The translations under genes were made by a program, and so were the position numbers. The notes beneath the pieces were generated by a model. The model was not told the DNA's origin and did no database searches. It worked only from the letters and a program-made list of their open reading frames with translations. 64,000 nt of DNA, from NCBI GenBank assembly GCA_030844895.1, contig CM061224.1:28911992-28975991 (forward strand). Direction: 5' to 3'. The stretch is from Ambrosia x helenae. Its lineage: Eukaryota; Streptophyta; Magnoliopsida; Asterales; Asteraceae. Positions 44,977 to 56,486 of the stretch are shown here, piece after piece (position 1 is the stretch's first letter; each line of letters opens with the position of its first letter).

Positions 44977-46216
44977 ATGTCTGGTGCTCGCGGAGGTGGA
45001 CGTCGTGGTGGCGGCGGTGGCCGTGCTGGCGGCGGTGGTCGTGCCGGAGGCGGTGGTCGTGGGAACATCAACATGACCCAAGCCGAACTGAACAACTTGC
45101 TCCAGCAGCAAGTGAACATGGCTATGGCTAATTTCCAGGCCCGGATTAATGCCATGGGTGGTGAGTTGATTTCTGTCGACCTTGCCTCATTTTTGGGTTT
45201 CGTGTCCTTTCGTTTGTGTTTTACTCGTGTACCGTGTTTCAGGTGTTGGTGCCAATCCACCCCACCTAAGTGCTCTTTATAAGAAGTTTAGGGACTGTCA
45301 GCCCCATAACTTCGCTGGAACTGAGGGAGCGGTGGGACTGCTCCGATGGCTGGAGAAGGTGGAATCTGTGTTCGTTATGTGTAACTGTCCTGTTGGGGAC
45401 CGAGTGAAGTATGCTACTGCGACATTTGAGGGGCCTGCATTGTCGTGGTGGAATGCTACCACTCAGAACGTGGGGTTGGGAGAGGCTATTGCTATGCCTT
45501 GGGCGGAGTTTGTGCAGGTTTTGAGAGGTGAGTACTGTCCGAGGGAGGAGATACAGAAGTTGGAACATGAGGTCTGGAGTTACAAGATGGTTGGGTCGGA
45601 GATTGAGGAGTATACTGTGAGGAGGAACGAGCTGGCGGTGTTGTGTCCTGACTTACACACACCCGAGTACAGGAGGATCGAGCACTATGTGTCTGGACTA
45701 GTGCCCGAGATTGCTGGGTTGGTGGCTGCTGGGAATCTTCCCACTATTGCTGAAGTTGTCCGATCAGCTCATCGGATGACTAACCTGAAGGTGGCGGAAG
45801 GCGTTTTGCCACCGAAGGGTACTACTGTGAAGGCTGCTGAGGGGAACAAGAGGAAGTGGGAGAGTGTGGGGAAGAGTGTGGTGCCAGCTCAGCCGGCGAA
45901 GAAGTTTGATACATCTGGGTCTTCTTCTGGGTCGAAGACGGTGGGTATGTCGGGAAGCATCCCAAATGTAACAAGTGTGGTTTCCATCATTCCGGGAGTT
46001 GTGATAGGGCTCGTTGTCATCGGTGCCATCAGTTGGGGCACCATGCTAAGGATTGCAAGGTGACGCTCACCCCAACTCAGACTCCTGCGGCTGCTCCTGC
46101 TCCTGCTGCTCAGGGGACTCAGGGGAGGCAGGGGTGTTATAACTGTGGTGACACGGGGCATTTCAAGCGTGATTGTCCCAAATTGAAGCAGGGCGATAAT
46201 GGGAGGGGCGGAACGG
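44977..46216 (+). pseudogene. gag: gag of unit 1, with intron and homopolymer frameshifts
   Basis: Starts MSGARGGGRRGGGG, an Arg/Gly-rich N-terminus, then MTQAELNNLLQQQVNMAMANF. A GT-AG intron is inferred at 45161-45242; splicing joins AMGG to VGANPP in frame. The capsid domain follows (FAGTEGAVGLLRWLEKVESVF, YATATFEGPALSWWNAT, WAEFVQVLRGEYCP, EYTVRRNELAVLCPDL). A 1-base loss in a G-run near 45939 shifts the frame just before the zinc knuckle, which then reads [19 protein letters not shown] in another frame. [14 protein letters not shown] follows at about 46138, and a second G loss is at about 46211. Unit 2 shows the ancestral bases. Part of the particle core when intact. Confidence 0.85.
45161..45242 (+). 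other. Inferred gag intron, unit 1 (82 bp)
   Basis: Donor GTGAGTTGAT and acceptor CCGTGTTTCAG with a pyrimidine-rich tract (TTTCGTTTGTGTTTTACTC). Removing it joins the Gly-rich N-terminus to the capsid domain in one frame. Unit 2 has the same at 56670-56750. Confidence 0.6.
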
Positions 46217-49200
46217 TAACGGGAACAATGGCGGCAGAGGCAGGACTGCACGTGCTTTCGTCATTGGATCTGCAGAGGCTAGGCAGGATCCAGACACAGT
46301 TACCGGTACGTTCCTTCTTAATGATCGCTATGTTTCTGTTTTGTTTGATTCTGGTGCCGATAAGAGTTTCGTATCTTTGGATATTAGTCGATTGCTAGAT
46401 ATAGTACCCACACCTTTAGAGGCTAAGTACTTAATAGAATTGGCTGATGGTAAGAAAATCGAAGCGACACACACCCTTAGGAATGTCGCTTGGAACTGTC
46501 GGGTTTGTCTTTCCCCATAGACCTTATGCCGGTACCTCTGGGTAGTTTTGACGTCGTGGTTGGCATGGATTGGTTATCGTTGTATCGCGCGGAGATCGTT
46601 TGTTTTGACAAGGTTATTCGGATCCCTCTCCCTGATGGAGAGATTCTTACTGTTCGTGGCGAGAAAAGCGGTGCTCCGCTGAGTATCATTTCTAGCATGA
46701 AAGCCCGTAAGTATCTTCGGAAGGGCTGTTCGGCCATTCTGGCACTTGTTAACGTTTCTACTGACAATGAGAAGAAGATCGAGGATATCCCGGTGGTTCG
46801 TGACTTCTCTGATGTGTTTCCTGATGATTTACCTGGTCTTCCTCCCCATCGTCAGGTTGAGTTTGGTATTGATCTCATTCCGGGCGCAGCCCCTATTGCC
46901 CGAGCTCCGTATCGTCTTGCACCTCCTGAGATGCAAGAGTTGTCCAGCCAGTTACAGGAACTCTTGGAAAAGGGTTTCATCCGACCGAGTTCTTCTCCGT
47001 GGGGAGCTCCTATCTTGTTTGTGAAGAAGAAGGACGGAAGTCTTCGTATGTGTATTGATTATCGTGAGCTGAACAAAGTGACCATCAAGAATCGTTATCC
47101 TCTTCCTCGCATTGATGATCTCTTTGACCAGCTTCAGGGCTCTAGCTACTATTCGAAGATTGATTTGCGGTCCGGTTATCACCAATTGCGCGTCAGGGAA
47201 GCTGACATTCAGAAGACTGCTTTTCGCACTCGTTATGGCCATTTTGAGTTCTTGGTCATGCCTTTTGGTCTCACTAACGCACCGGCGGTGTTCATGGATT
47301 TGATGAACCGCGTTTGCAAGCCTTACCTTGACAAGTTCGTTATCGTATTCATTGACGATATTCTGATTTACTCCAAGAACAAGGCGGATCATGAGGAACA
47401 TCTGCGGTTGGTCTTGGAACTTTTGAGACAAGAGCAGTTGTATGCTAAGTTCTCGAAGTGTGATTTTTGGTTGCGTGAAGTTCAATTCCTAGGACATGTG
47501 GTGAATGAACTGGGAATTCATGTCGATCCGGCTAAGATCGAAGCTATTAAAGACTGGGAAGCACCGAAGACGCCATCTGAGGTGCGGCAATTCCTAGGTC
47601 TTGCGGGTTATTATCGTCGTTTTATTGAGGGATTTTCGAAGATCGCTCAACCCCTCACTGCACTTACCCAGAAGGACCGAAAGTTCGACTGGGATGAACC
47701 ACAAGAATCAGCATTTCAAATGTTGAAGCTTAAACTGTGTTCTGCACCTATCTTATCCCTGCCTGAGGGAACAGATGATTTCGCTGTGTACTGTGATGCT
47801 TCTATTCGGGGTCTTGGTTGCGTGTTGATGCAGCGTGGGAAGGTCATTGCTTATGCTTCCCGTCAACTCAAAGTTCATGAGAAGAACTACACTACTCATG
47901 ACTTGGAACTGGGTGCGGTAGTCTTTGCGTTGAAAATCTGGAGACATTACTTGTACGGTACCAAGTGCGAAGTATATACCGATCACAAGAGTCTTCAGCA
48001 TATTTTCGACCAGAAGGTGTTGAACATGCGGCAGCGTCGCTGGGTTGAACTCCTGAACGATTACGACTGTGCCATCAAGTATCATCCTGGCAAGGCGAAC
48101 GTTGTGGCGGATGCCTTGAGCAGGAAGGAGTCTGTTAACCCTCGCCGTGTTCGAGCCTTACAGCTCACCATTCATTCGTCGTTGCCTGACCGGATCCGTT
48201 CTGCACAGTTAGAAGCCTTGAAGGAGGAAAACCTTAAGGCTGAGACGATGCACAGTGCTGACAAGCATCTTGAGCTCAGGACTGATGGCTTGCACTATTT
48301 TGCGGGACGTGTTTGGGTCCCATTGTTCGGGGGATTGCGCGAGCTTGTTCTAGATGAAGCTCACAAGTCCCGGTATTCTGTTCACCCTGGCTCCGATAAG
48401 ATGTATCAGGATTTGAAGATACTTTATTGGTGGCCGAACATGAAAGCTGATATAGCTTCTTATGTCAGCAAATGTTTGACTTGTGCTAAAGTCAAGGTGG
48501 AGTATCAGAGGCCGTCTGGTCTCCTGCAACAACCAGAAGTTCCAGAATGGAAGTGGGAACGAATCACGATGGATTTTGTCACCAAGCTGCCAAGGTCACC
48601 TAGTGGATATGATATGATTTGGGTGATTGTTGACCGGCTGACGAAATCGGCACGTTTTATACCTATTAAGGAAACCGATGGACTCGAGCGGTTAGCTCGA
48701 CTTTACCTTAAGGAGGTGGTTGCTTGGAACGGGGTGCCTGTTTCTATTATCTCTGATCGTGATTCTCGTTTCGCTTCGCGTTTCTGGAAGGCTCTGCACA
48801 AGGCTTTGGGTACTCAGTTGGATATGAGTACGGCTTATCATCCGCAAACTGATGGACAGAGTGAGCGGACGATTCAAACTTTGGAAGACATGCTTCGGGC
48901 ATGTGTCATCGATTTTGGCAAAAGTTGGGAGATCCACCTGCCATTAGTGGAGTTCTCCTACAACAACAGCTATCACTCTAGCATCAAGGTAGCTCCGTTC
49001 GAGGCTCTTTACGGACGGAAATGCCGATCACCACTTTGTTGGGCCGAGGTGGGCGAGAGCCAGCTCACTGGTTCGGAACTCGTGTACGAAACTTCGGAGA
49101 AAATCGTACAGATCCGTCAACGTTTGGCTGCTGCACGGGATCGTCAGAAGAGCTATGCCGATCGCCGTAAAAAACCTTTAGAGTTCCAGGTTGGGGACAA

Positions 49201-49651
49201 GGTACTTCTGAAAGTTTCACCATGGAAGGGCGTCATACGCTTTGGAAAGCGTGGCAAGCTTAACCCTCGTTATGTCGGACCGTTCGCAATCTTGGATCGG
49301 ATTGGACCGGTGGCATACAGACTTGACTTACCGGCGGAGCTCGGTAGTGTACACAACGTCTTCCATGTGTCTAACTTGAAGAAGTGTTTGGCTGATGAAT
49401 CTCTCATTGTACCACTGGAAGAGATCAAAGTGGATGATCGTCTTCGCATTGTGGAGGAACCTGTCGAGATTCTCGACTACAAGATTCGTAGCCTTCGTCG
49501 GAGTAAAATCCGCATCGTTAAAGTCCGTTGGAACTCGAACCGTGGACCTGAGTTCACATGGGAACGAGAGGATCAGATGAAATCTAAGTATCCTCATCTT
49601 TTTCCGAAGCGCGCTTTTGAATCGAGGCATGTTACTGCTGAAGCGGAATGA
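46217..49651 (+). pseudogene. pol: pol of unit 1 (protease, RT, RNase H, integrase, C-terminal domain)
   Basis: Protease with DSGAD at about 46347 ([11 protein letters not shown]) lies before a 1-base G loss near 46484. After it a single frame runs from 46490 to the TGA at 49651 for 1053 codons. [56 protein letters not shown] (catalytic DD). RNase [25 protein letters not shown] and the ADALSR end. Integrase: zinc-binding [12 protein letters not shown] with CLTCAKVK, then DxxT-type core [35 protein letters not shown]. The C-terminus ends in a chromodomain-like [17 protein letters not shown]. Unit 1 has WNGVP where unit 2 has RHGVP. All pol active sites are visible; only the 5' frameshifts appear damaging. 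Confidence 0.92.
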
Positions 49652-49787
49652 ATCTCGGGTCGAGATTCCTTTCAACGTGGGGATGATGTGACATCCGGTA
49701 AGTTTCTTTTTGTTCGGTTCTTTTCGTTTCTTTCTTTTTGGGCTTTGCGCAATTTTCGGGACGAAAATTCTTTCAACGTGGGGATGA
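49652..49787 (+). other. Duplicated polypurine tract region, unit 1
   Basis: TTTCAACGTGGGGATGATGT occurs twice: at 49671-49690, followed by GACATCCGGTAAG, and at 49771-49790, followed by the real LTR start GACACCCGGC. The first copy mimics an A/C-family LTR start (TGTGACATCCG). Unit 2 has the same pair (61186 and 61287). Confidence 0.8.
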
Positions 49788-51165
49788 TGTGACACCCGGC
49801 ATGTTCGGCTTAAACATATTAGTAACATCTAAGTCTACCTTAGCGAGAAACGTTTATAAACAAACTTAACTGGGTTAGTTGAGTCGGGTCAAGTTAGGAT
49901 TGTCCAGGGTACAATGATCTGGAGGATCATTGGGAGTCGTTTTGGTAATACACTAGTACCGGGTTCCGTTGTTGGTGACGTTACATGAACTAATTAAGTA
50001 TATGTGTAGATTATGGGTTGTATGGTGGATTACATACATAGATATGTTTATATGATGTGTAAATGATTATCTGTGCCTAAATGTGTTAAATATGGGCTAA
50101 GGATGCATGCTTATGTGTTAGGATGTGTTAGAATGCGTTAAACACGACAAACTGGAAAACTAGTTAAAAAGGGACTCTGGTTCGACCACTTCGAGTGGTC
50201 GAAGGAGAGGAAAAATGTCTGGTTCGACCCATGCAAGTGGGCGAACCAGGGAAGTAGAATTTGAGGAATTTCCTTCGACCAAACAAGTCTCATTCGACCC
50301 TGTGGAAGGGGCGAAGGAGACTACATTCGACCAATGTGTTGGTGCGAAGGAAGATTAGTATAAATACCAACCTTTGTCATTTTTCATCATTTCACAAACC
50401 CTAACCGTCCCAAAACGCTCTCAAACGATCTTAAACACTAAGGAAGGAGTTTTTTTCTCTTCTTTTTCATAATCTAACCAATCTACAACATCTAAACAAG
50501 AATCCAAGGTGTGTTCATAATCCTAAACCTTTTTAAAAGCATTTTAATTCGTTTCCATCTAACCCTAATTGTCCAGATCTGTTCTAAGGGTGTTTTTATG
50601 ATTAAAAACCTTTTAAACATCTTTCTAAATCAAAACATGATCATTTAACATAGGTTTTCATAATGAATAACATGTGTTAGTTGTGTGTTATGTGGTGTTA
50701 TGTGTTGTTCACTGATTTGCTGCTATATCTATGATAGAAACATGATATAGGATTAGGGGTGAGCAACGGGTCCGACCCTCTTGGACCCGACCCGGAACCG
50801 ACCCGACCCGAAACCGTTTATATTAAATTTCTTAGAACCTTACCCGAACCGATTAGTAATGTAAAGGTTCGGGTCCTAGAAGGGTCTAACGGGTCCTAGA
50901 CCCATATGGTTCCACTGGACCCGTTTTTTTTTAATGGCATCTTGCAATATTCAATATGAAAGCAAAAAAATAAAGGAAAAGCAATTGAAATATGAACCGA
51001 GACCAATACAAAACCAAAAGAAAAGTAATAACATTAATCAAACCAATCTTCAAGTTCAAAGTATAGAAATAAATAAAACGATAGATCAATTTTTTCAAAA
51101 TAACTGTTTAAATAAATTATTTCATTGTTCCCTCTTCAATCTCCAATATGTTATTCCATGAGTCT

Positions 51166-53374
51166 TCATTCGATCTTCATCTTTTCGACCTTCTCAAAAA
51201 CATCTACATAAACAAGCAGTTAGAAAAATACAAAATAAAAAGAACCACATGAATTTGTTTGAGAAAGTAATAAGCTTTACCTTTTGCGTACTCGTGGAAT
51301 TTCTCATCTTCCTCCTCCTCGTGTATTTCTTTTCTCCCATTGCGAATCCAGTCTTGGGTGCAAATTAACGCCTCAACAATGGTGGGTGATAACGAACTTC
51401 TGTAGGACTCTACTACCCGTCCGCCGGTGCTAAAAGCAGATTCAGAAGCTACAGTTGAAACCGGAATTGCCAAGACATCTGGAAAAAAAAACAATTAGTT
51501 GAACTTATATTTATAAAATATAATACTTCATATAAATAAAAAATATTACCTTTCGCCATCCGCGCCAGGGTAGGGTATCTAGTTGAATTTACCTTCCACC
51601 AAAGTAAGATATCAAACTCATCGCTCATCATTTCCAAATCTTCTAGGAGATATCTATCAAATTCTGTCATATTACCAGACGACTGTCCATCAACACCCCG
51701 AAACTGTTCAAGTTTATTCATCCATGTTTTTTTACCCCGACCTTGTTAAGTTCTATTCCCTTGACTAACTGGAATGCTTGAACCGTTTGGTTCCAAATCT
51801 TCATATTCTTGTAACAGTTGTTTCATCTCACTTTTAACCTCATCAACCATTTTCTTAATAGTTACTTGAAACTCTTGTTTTGTCTTCAACAAATTTAGCT
51901 TCATCAACTCGCAACTTTTTGCACAACTATATTCTACCATTGTAAGTTTTACTCGCGGATCCAAGATAGCCACAAACTCAAACAACTTATTACTTCTATC
52001 ACCATCATCTTCATAATATTTTTCAAATTTTTTTCTCATCATTGATATCATCGTTAAAAAATCAACATGCTGGTCCTTTTCATCAAACATTTGATCAAGG
52101 CTATCACCAATTTCTTTAACCTCGGCATAAACCTCATGTGCTATCACATAATTTGAACATGACAAATCAATTGTTTTACGTTTAAACAATTCTAGTATTG
52201 CTGTCATTTTTTTTGCAAAAATCCAATCAGTACGACTTGGAGCAACAGTACGAAAACTACTTTCCTTACGACCAAACAACTCAATAGCCTTTTCTAATTC
52301 AATAGCCCTCTCCAACATATCATAGGTGCTATTCCATCTAGTGCTAACATCTAAAGACAACAAACCTTTTGTCTCTACTTTTGAAGAAACCACACATGTT
52401 TTGAACGTGTCAAGCCTAGATGGTGATGCTCTTATGTGTTTAACGGCTTCACGTATACAATCAATGGTGTTATTTTGCACTTTCAAGCCATTCTGAACTA
52501 TCAAGTTAATGATATGGGCCACACATCTAACGTGTAAATACTTGCCTTTATTTATCAAATTTGATAGCTTAGATTTTAATATTTCAACCGCTGCATCGTT
52601 AGATGATGCATTATCCATGGTAATGGCCATAACCCGTTGTATCCCCCATTCATCAAAACACTCCTGAAGGGACGTCGCAATATCTTCACCCTTATGACTA
52701 AATATTGGCTTAAAGTTTATAATTCTCTTATGATATTGCCAATTTTCATCAATGAAGTGAGCAGTTAAACACATATAATTAATACGTTGGATTGATGTCC
52801 ACGTGTCAGTAGTAAAAGATACCTGTTGCTTATTTTTAACAAAAAAATCTCTAAGTTTCTTTTTCTCAACCAAATATAAGTCAAGTATGTCACGAGCTAC
52901 TGTGAAACGTGATGGGACCTTAAAACTAGGGCACAAAGCTTCCATAAACTCCCTAAACCCTTCTCGTTCGACAAAAGAAAAGGGAAGCTCGTCGACAATA
53001 ATCATTTTAATAAGTAGCTTTCTAACCTTAACTGGATCGAACTTCCACGTTTTTAACGTACCTTGTCCGTCTTCATTTTTTTTAATCACCAACTTAGGTT
53101 GATCTTTTGCCTGATTTTTCCGGATTCTCTTTACAGTTTCTAACATGCTTATTTAAGGATGAGGTTCCGTTCGGTCCGGAATCCGCACACAACTCCGCGG
53201 AACAATAGTTGCATCTACCTTTTCTTCTACCATCCTCGTCATAGAATTCCGTCATATGGTTCCAACAAAACCCTGTAAGCTTCCTTTTTCTTGTACTCAC
53301 TTTTTGTTTCCCGACATTTGTTTTTTTTTTGCGGTTTCTTCGTTCTCATCACTTGAAACATTATGCGGATCCAT
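51166..53374 (-). pseudogene. hAT transposase (BED finger, RNase H-like core, dimerisation domain), a few lesions
   Basis: Likely start is the ATG at 53372-53374 (MDPHNVSSDENEE). An A10 run near 53321-53330 puts the next part out of frame. The BED zinc finger follows (53300-53100: GFCWNHMTEF, CNYCSAELC, HVRNC). A second 1-base frame change lies in 53094-53146. The long core 51746-53146 has FTTDTWTS, MCLTAHFID, AITMDNASSND, HVRCVAHIINLIVQ and STRWNSTYDML, the typical hAT catalytic region. An in-frame TAA (51746-51748) precedes KLEQFRGVDG. Introns are inferred at 51479-51549 and 51204-51280. The dimerisation domain has LAIPVSTVASESAFSTGGR and ends at TGA 51166. Nuclear DNA transposase; inactive as written, but two or three point lesions from intact. 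Confidence 0.85.
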
Positions 53375-54325
53375 TCTACATACATCACAACACAAACATA
53401 CATGTATACGTTGTTAGAACACACAATAATTATTTTTTATTGTATTTCAATAACTTACATGTCAAAGTGATCATACATACATACACATAATCTCATATCA
53501 TCAACCATCAACCATCCTAGATGTATATATCTAATAATTATTCTATTTCAGTAAGTCTATTATTTATTATATATCTTTCATAAAGTTGCCGACTTGAATA
53601 ACTACATATACAGAAGATGTCCCCTTGAATTAACATGGGTTAAATAATATAATAATATACATGCACTTCATAGATAGATGGATACTTGAAACATATATAT
53701 ATATATATATATACACGAAACATGCATCAAATCTGTATACGTCTTAAGAACAAAGATTCATGCATCAAATACATGCAAATCACTAAACCTAAACAACATA
53801 AGAAGACTACCTTAATATCTTCAAATCACAAAAACATAACTCAGTGATATATTGAGATTGAGTTGCAGGTCAAACGAAGAAGATGAAGTAAGAAGTTACG
53901 ACTGCACGAATATCATATACATAAAATAAAATCGAATACATACAAGTAACGAAGTTGATGCTGGATATCGGATGACGATGAGGTGATCGATAGATTGAAT
54001 GAATGGTCTGTCGTTGATAATGAGTTACAATTTGAATTTGAGGCAACGATGTGGATATATTATATACATAAATATCATATCAATTGTATTTTATTTGAAA
54101 TTCACTTGCCTAAAAAACGTGATATACTGATATTGTTTCTTGATTAAGTAAAGTCAAACGGGTCTAACGGTTTTTAAAAGGTTTCTCACGGGTCGGAACC
54201 GGAACCGACCCGGAACCGTTTATATTGGTTTTCTAATACCCTTGGACCGACCCCTATATCTAAATCGGTTCTACTCTACGGTTCTAACGGGTCGGGTCTG
54301 TGGTTCTGACGGGTCTTACCCGTTA
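53375..54325 (-). promoter_or_regulatory. 5' region of the hAT transposase
   Basis: About 950 bp upstream of the start, AT-rich with a TA tract (53695-53711), probably carrying the transposase promoter and subterminal transposase-binding repeats (GGAACCGACCCGG cluster at 54180-54320). No other gene is seen. Confidence 0.5.
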
Positions 54326-55958
54326 GTTGCTCACCCCTATATAGGATTGTTGTTAATGATTGGATTATGGTTGTCTAGGGTTAGGATTGGGTATATTGAT
54401 ATTTGGGGGTTTTATGGGATTTATACTATGCATGAATATTTATGATCAATAGAATGAATAAGGAAGATCGAATAATCGACAAACTGAGCATTTTAAGCTA
54501 AATATGAATCGATTTCAAAAGTTTCCAAATTGGGTAAATAATCCATGCATGAAAGTGATGTTTCCATAACCTTTACCATTTTGGGAAAGGGCTGAGACGA
54601 ACGTATTATCAGGGGAAATCGATGGGGTTTTGTAGGGATAAGTTATTCATGCTTGACTGCTGTGTTTGATGATGTTTCGGGTCGTTTTGAATGTGTTTGA
54701 AGCGTTTTTAGGAAAAATGATACAACAGGGGCGAACCTGGCCTCCTTCGACCAGTCGATGGTGCGAAGGAGGGATCCAGGGTCGAACCTGGGATTTTTAT
54801 TGGACGAATGTGCATAAACAGGCGAAGGAAGCATCAAACGGTCGAACGTACTGTAAATGGTGCGAAGGAGACAAAAAGGTGCGAAGGAGACTCAAAACTG
54901 ACTGGTTCGACCGTTCTGATGCAGAAATGAGATTTTTGATACAAACTAAGTGTTTTATGCTTGAACCTTGTGTGTAATCTATGTGTACTTGATTAGTTAG
55001 GGTAATGGGTCACCAACGGGATGTCCGGTCGGTCTAGTGTGTCGGTTAAACATTTAAACACGTTTTAAAACATACTTGGTTACGATCTGGACAATCGGGG
55101 ACTAGATAACCTTATGGTTATTAGTCGGAACACTTATGTGAACATTTTGATAGATCTCCGGTAGAGGGATTATCAAGGGCTAAACATCTTTACTTATATT
55201 TGAAGAACGCTATCTAAGGTGAGTTCACGGCCCCACTTTTACTGCTTTAACTTTTGGGGGAGAAAACATGCGCTAAATAGTTTTGGTAACATATGTCATA
55301 CTATGGTTTTAACTTTATATTGCTATACGATCTTTTGGAAAGTCCCGGGGGAAACCATGAATGTGCGGGTTTGCACAACGGGGGAAATGTGGATAGATCT
55401 ATTGGGCGTGACCTGCCCCACTCGTCGGCTTGGAGGGCCGGGCGGGTGCATATTGTCTCGAACAGGTACATTGGTATCATGCTGAACATACGGGCTGCTT
55501 AAACATGCTGAACATTGCTAAACGTGTCTAGTAATGGTTTCCAATCGTAGTAGTAATGAAACATACGCCTAGCTAGCGTACTTGGTAACATTGATATAGT
55601 ATGGACATGGTAACACTTTAGTAACATTTTTGAACAAACCTGTGAACTCACCAGCATTATATGTTGACATCTTTTTGGCATGTTTTTCTCAGGTCGCTAA
55701 GGTAGCAATGAACGGGACTAGGCGCACGGGTCTGCATTGGCGTCTAGATTTTAGTGCACGTTTTGTAATAAGTGTCTTGGATACTTGGGAACACTGTTTT
55801 GTAGAGATTAAATTCTTTAAATGCTTCCGCTTATGAAATTTATGTTTTTGGGTTTACGTACTTCATATAGTGTCGTTTATTGTGATCGTTGACTTGGATC
55901 CTGGTTTGTCATGCGCCTCGCGGTAAAACCCCGCAAGTGGTAATTTGAGGGTGTGACA

Positions 55959-56486
55959 GATTGGTATCAGAGCCAATGGTTATAGTGAACTAGGACTGCA
56001 TGTAGAGTCTGGTCTATAGCCGAGTCGCACACACTAGACGGTCACATTCTTTGGGTCTATTAGTGGGATATGTACTAACGTTGTCGGGGTGTCCTTACAT
56101 CATCATCATGCTTCTCCGTTACATCATCCGTTTTTATTTGGGTTCTTACCTACTCTTGTCTTCTCCTTCTGGACTGAAGGAGGAGGGGTTGATTTGTTGG
56201 TTCTAGCACACACATGCCTTCTTACACTTGCACCTATCGTAACACGTTACTAGGCGATGACATTCAGTGACTGGAGTCTGGATTAGGGGTACATCTGGAG
56301 GACCATGTAGAGCAGTTTATCATTTCGGGTGCACACGAAATAATAAACTGGAATGCATGAAAATCCTGATGGACTTCGAGTTTGGATGAATAGTCCTGAA
56401 TTTGTCCCTAGGTTAACTCTTGTAAATTTCTAGTGGTTGACACTGGAAGAGAATCTGAATCTCTCGATTTCTTGGTTTGTTAGATC
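55959..56486 (+). other. Primer site and leader of unit 2
   Basis: TTGGTATCAGAGCC at 55961-55974, then a leader essentially identical to that of unit 1. Confidence 0.85.

Larger units (their letters stand above)
50754..54339 (-). mobile_element. hAT transposon, 3586 bp, complete ends
   Basis: Perfect 14-bp terminal inverted repeats TAGGGGTGAGCAAC (50754-50767) and GTTGCTCACCCCTA (54326-54339). The 8-bp TSD TATAGGAT is at 50746-50753 and 54340-54347; the empty site is visible in LTR1 and LTR3. Subterminal GGGTC/GACCC and GGAACCG repeats occur at both ends. It encodes a near-complete transposase on the minus strand. It is the youngest large insertion here. Confidence 0.97.
49788..55958 (+). 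repeat. LTR2 (shared middle LTR) interrupted by hAT
   Basis: About 2577 bp without the hAT (50754-54339) and its duplicated 8 bp. It serves as 3' LTR of unit 1 and 5' LTR of unit 2. At most informative sites it agrees with LTR3 (CGACAAACTGG near 50147, GCTATACGATC near 55324, GTAACACTTTAG near 55610) against LTR1. Confidence 0.93.

Noticed and set aside
44970..45260. Pro/Arg-rich antisense frame opposite the gag start
   Set aside because: It is the complement of the Gly/Arg codon repeats of gag.
46952..47485. Long open frames antisense to pol (also at 58462-58995 and elsewhere)
   Set aside because: They mirror the conserved sense pol frame, occur identically in both units and match no domain.
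49788..55958. Two separate family B insertions instead of a chain
   Set aside because: No TSD was found beside the middle LTR, and both internal regions abut it directly with a polypurine tract on one side and a primer site on the other.
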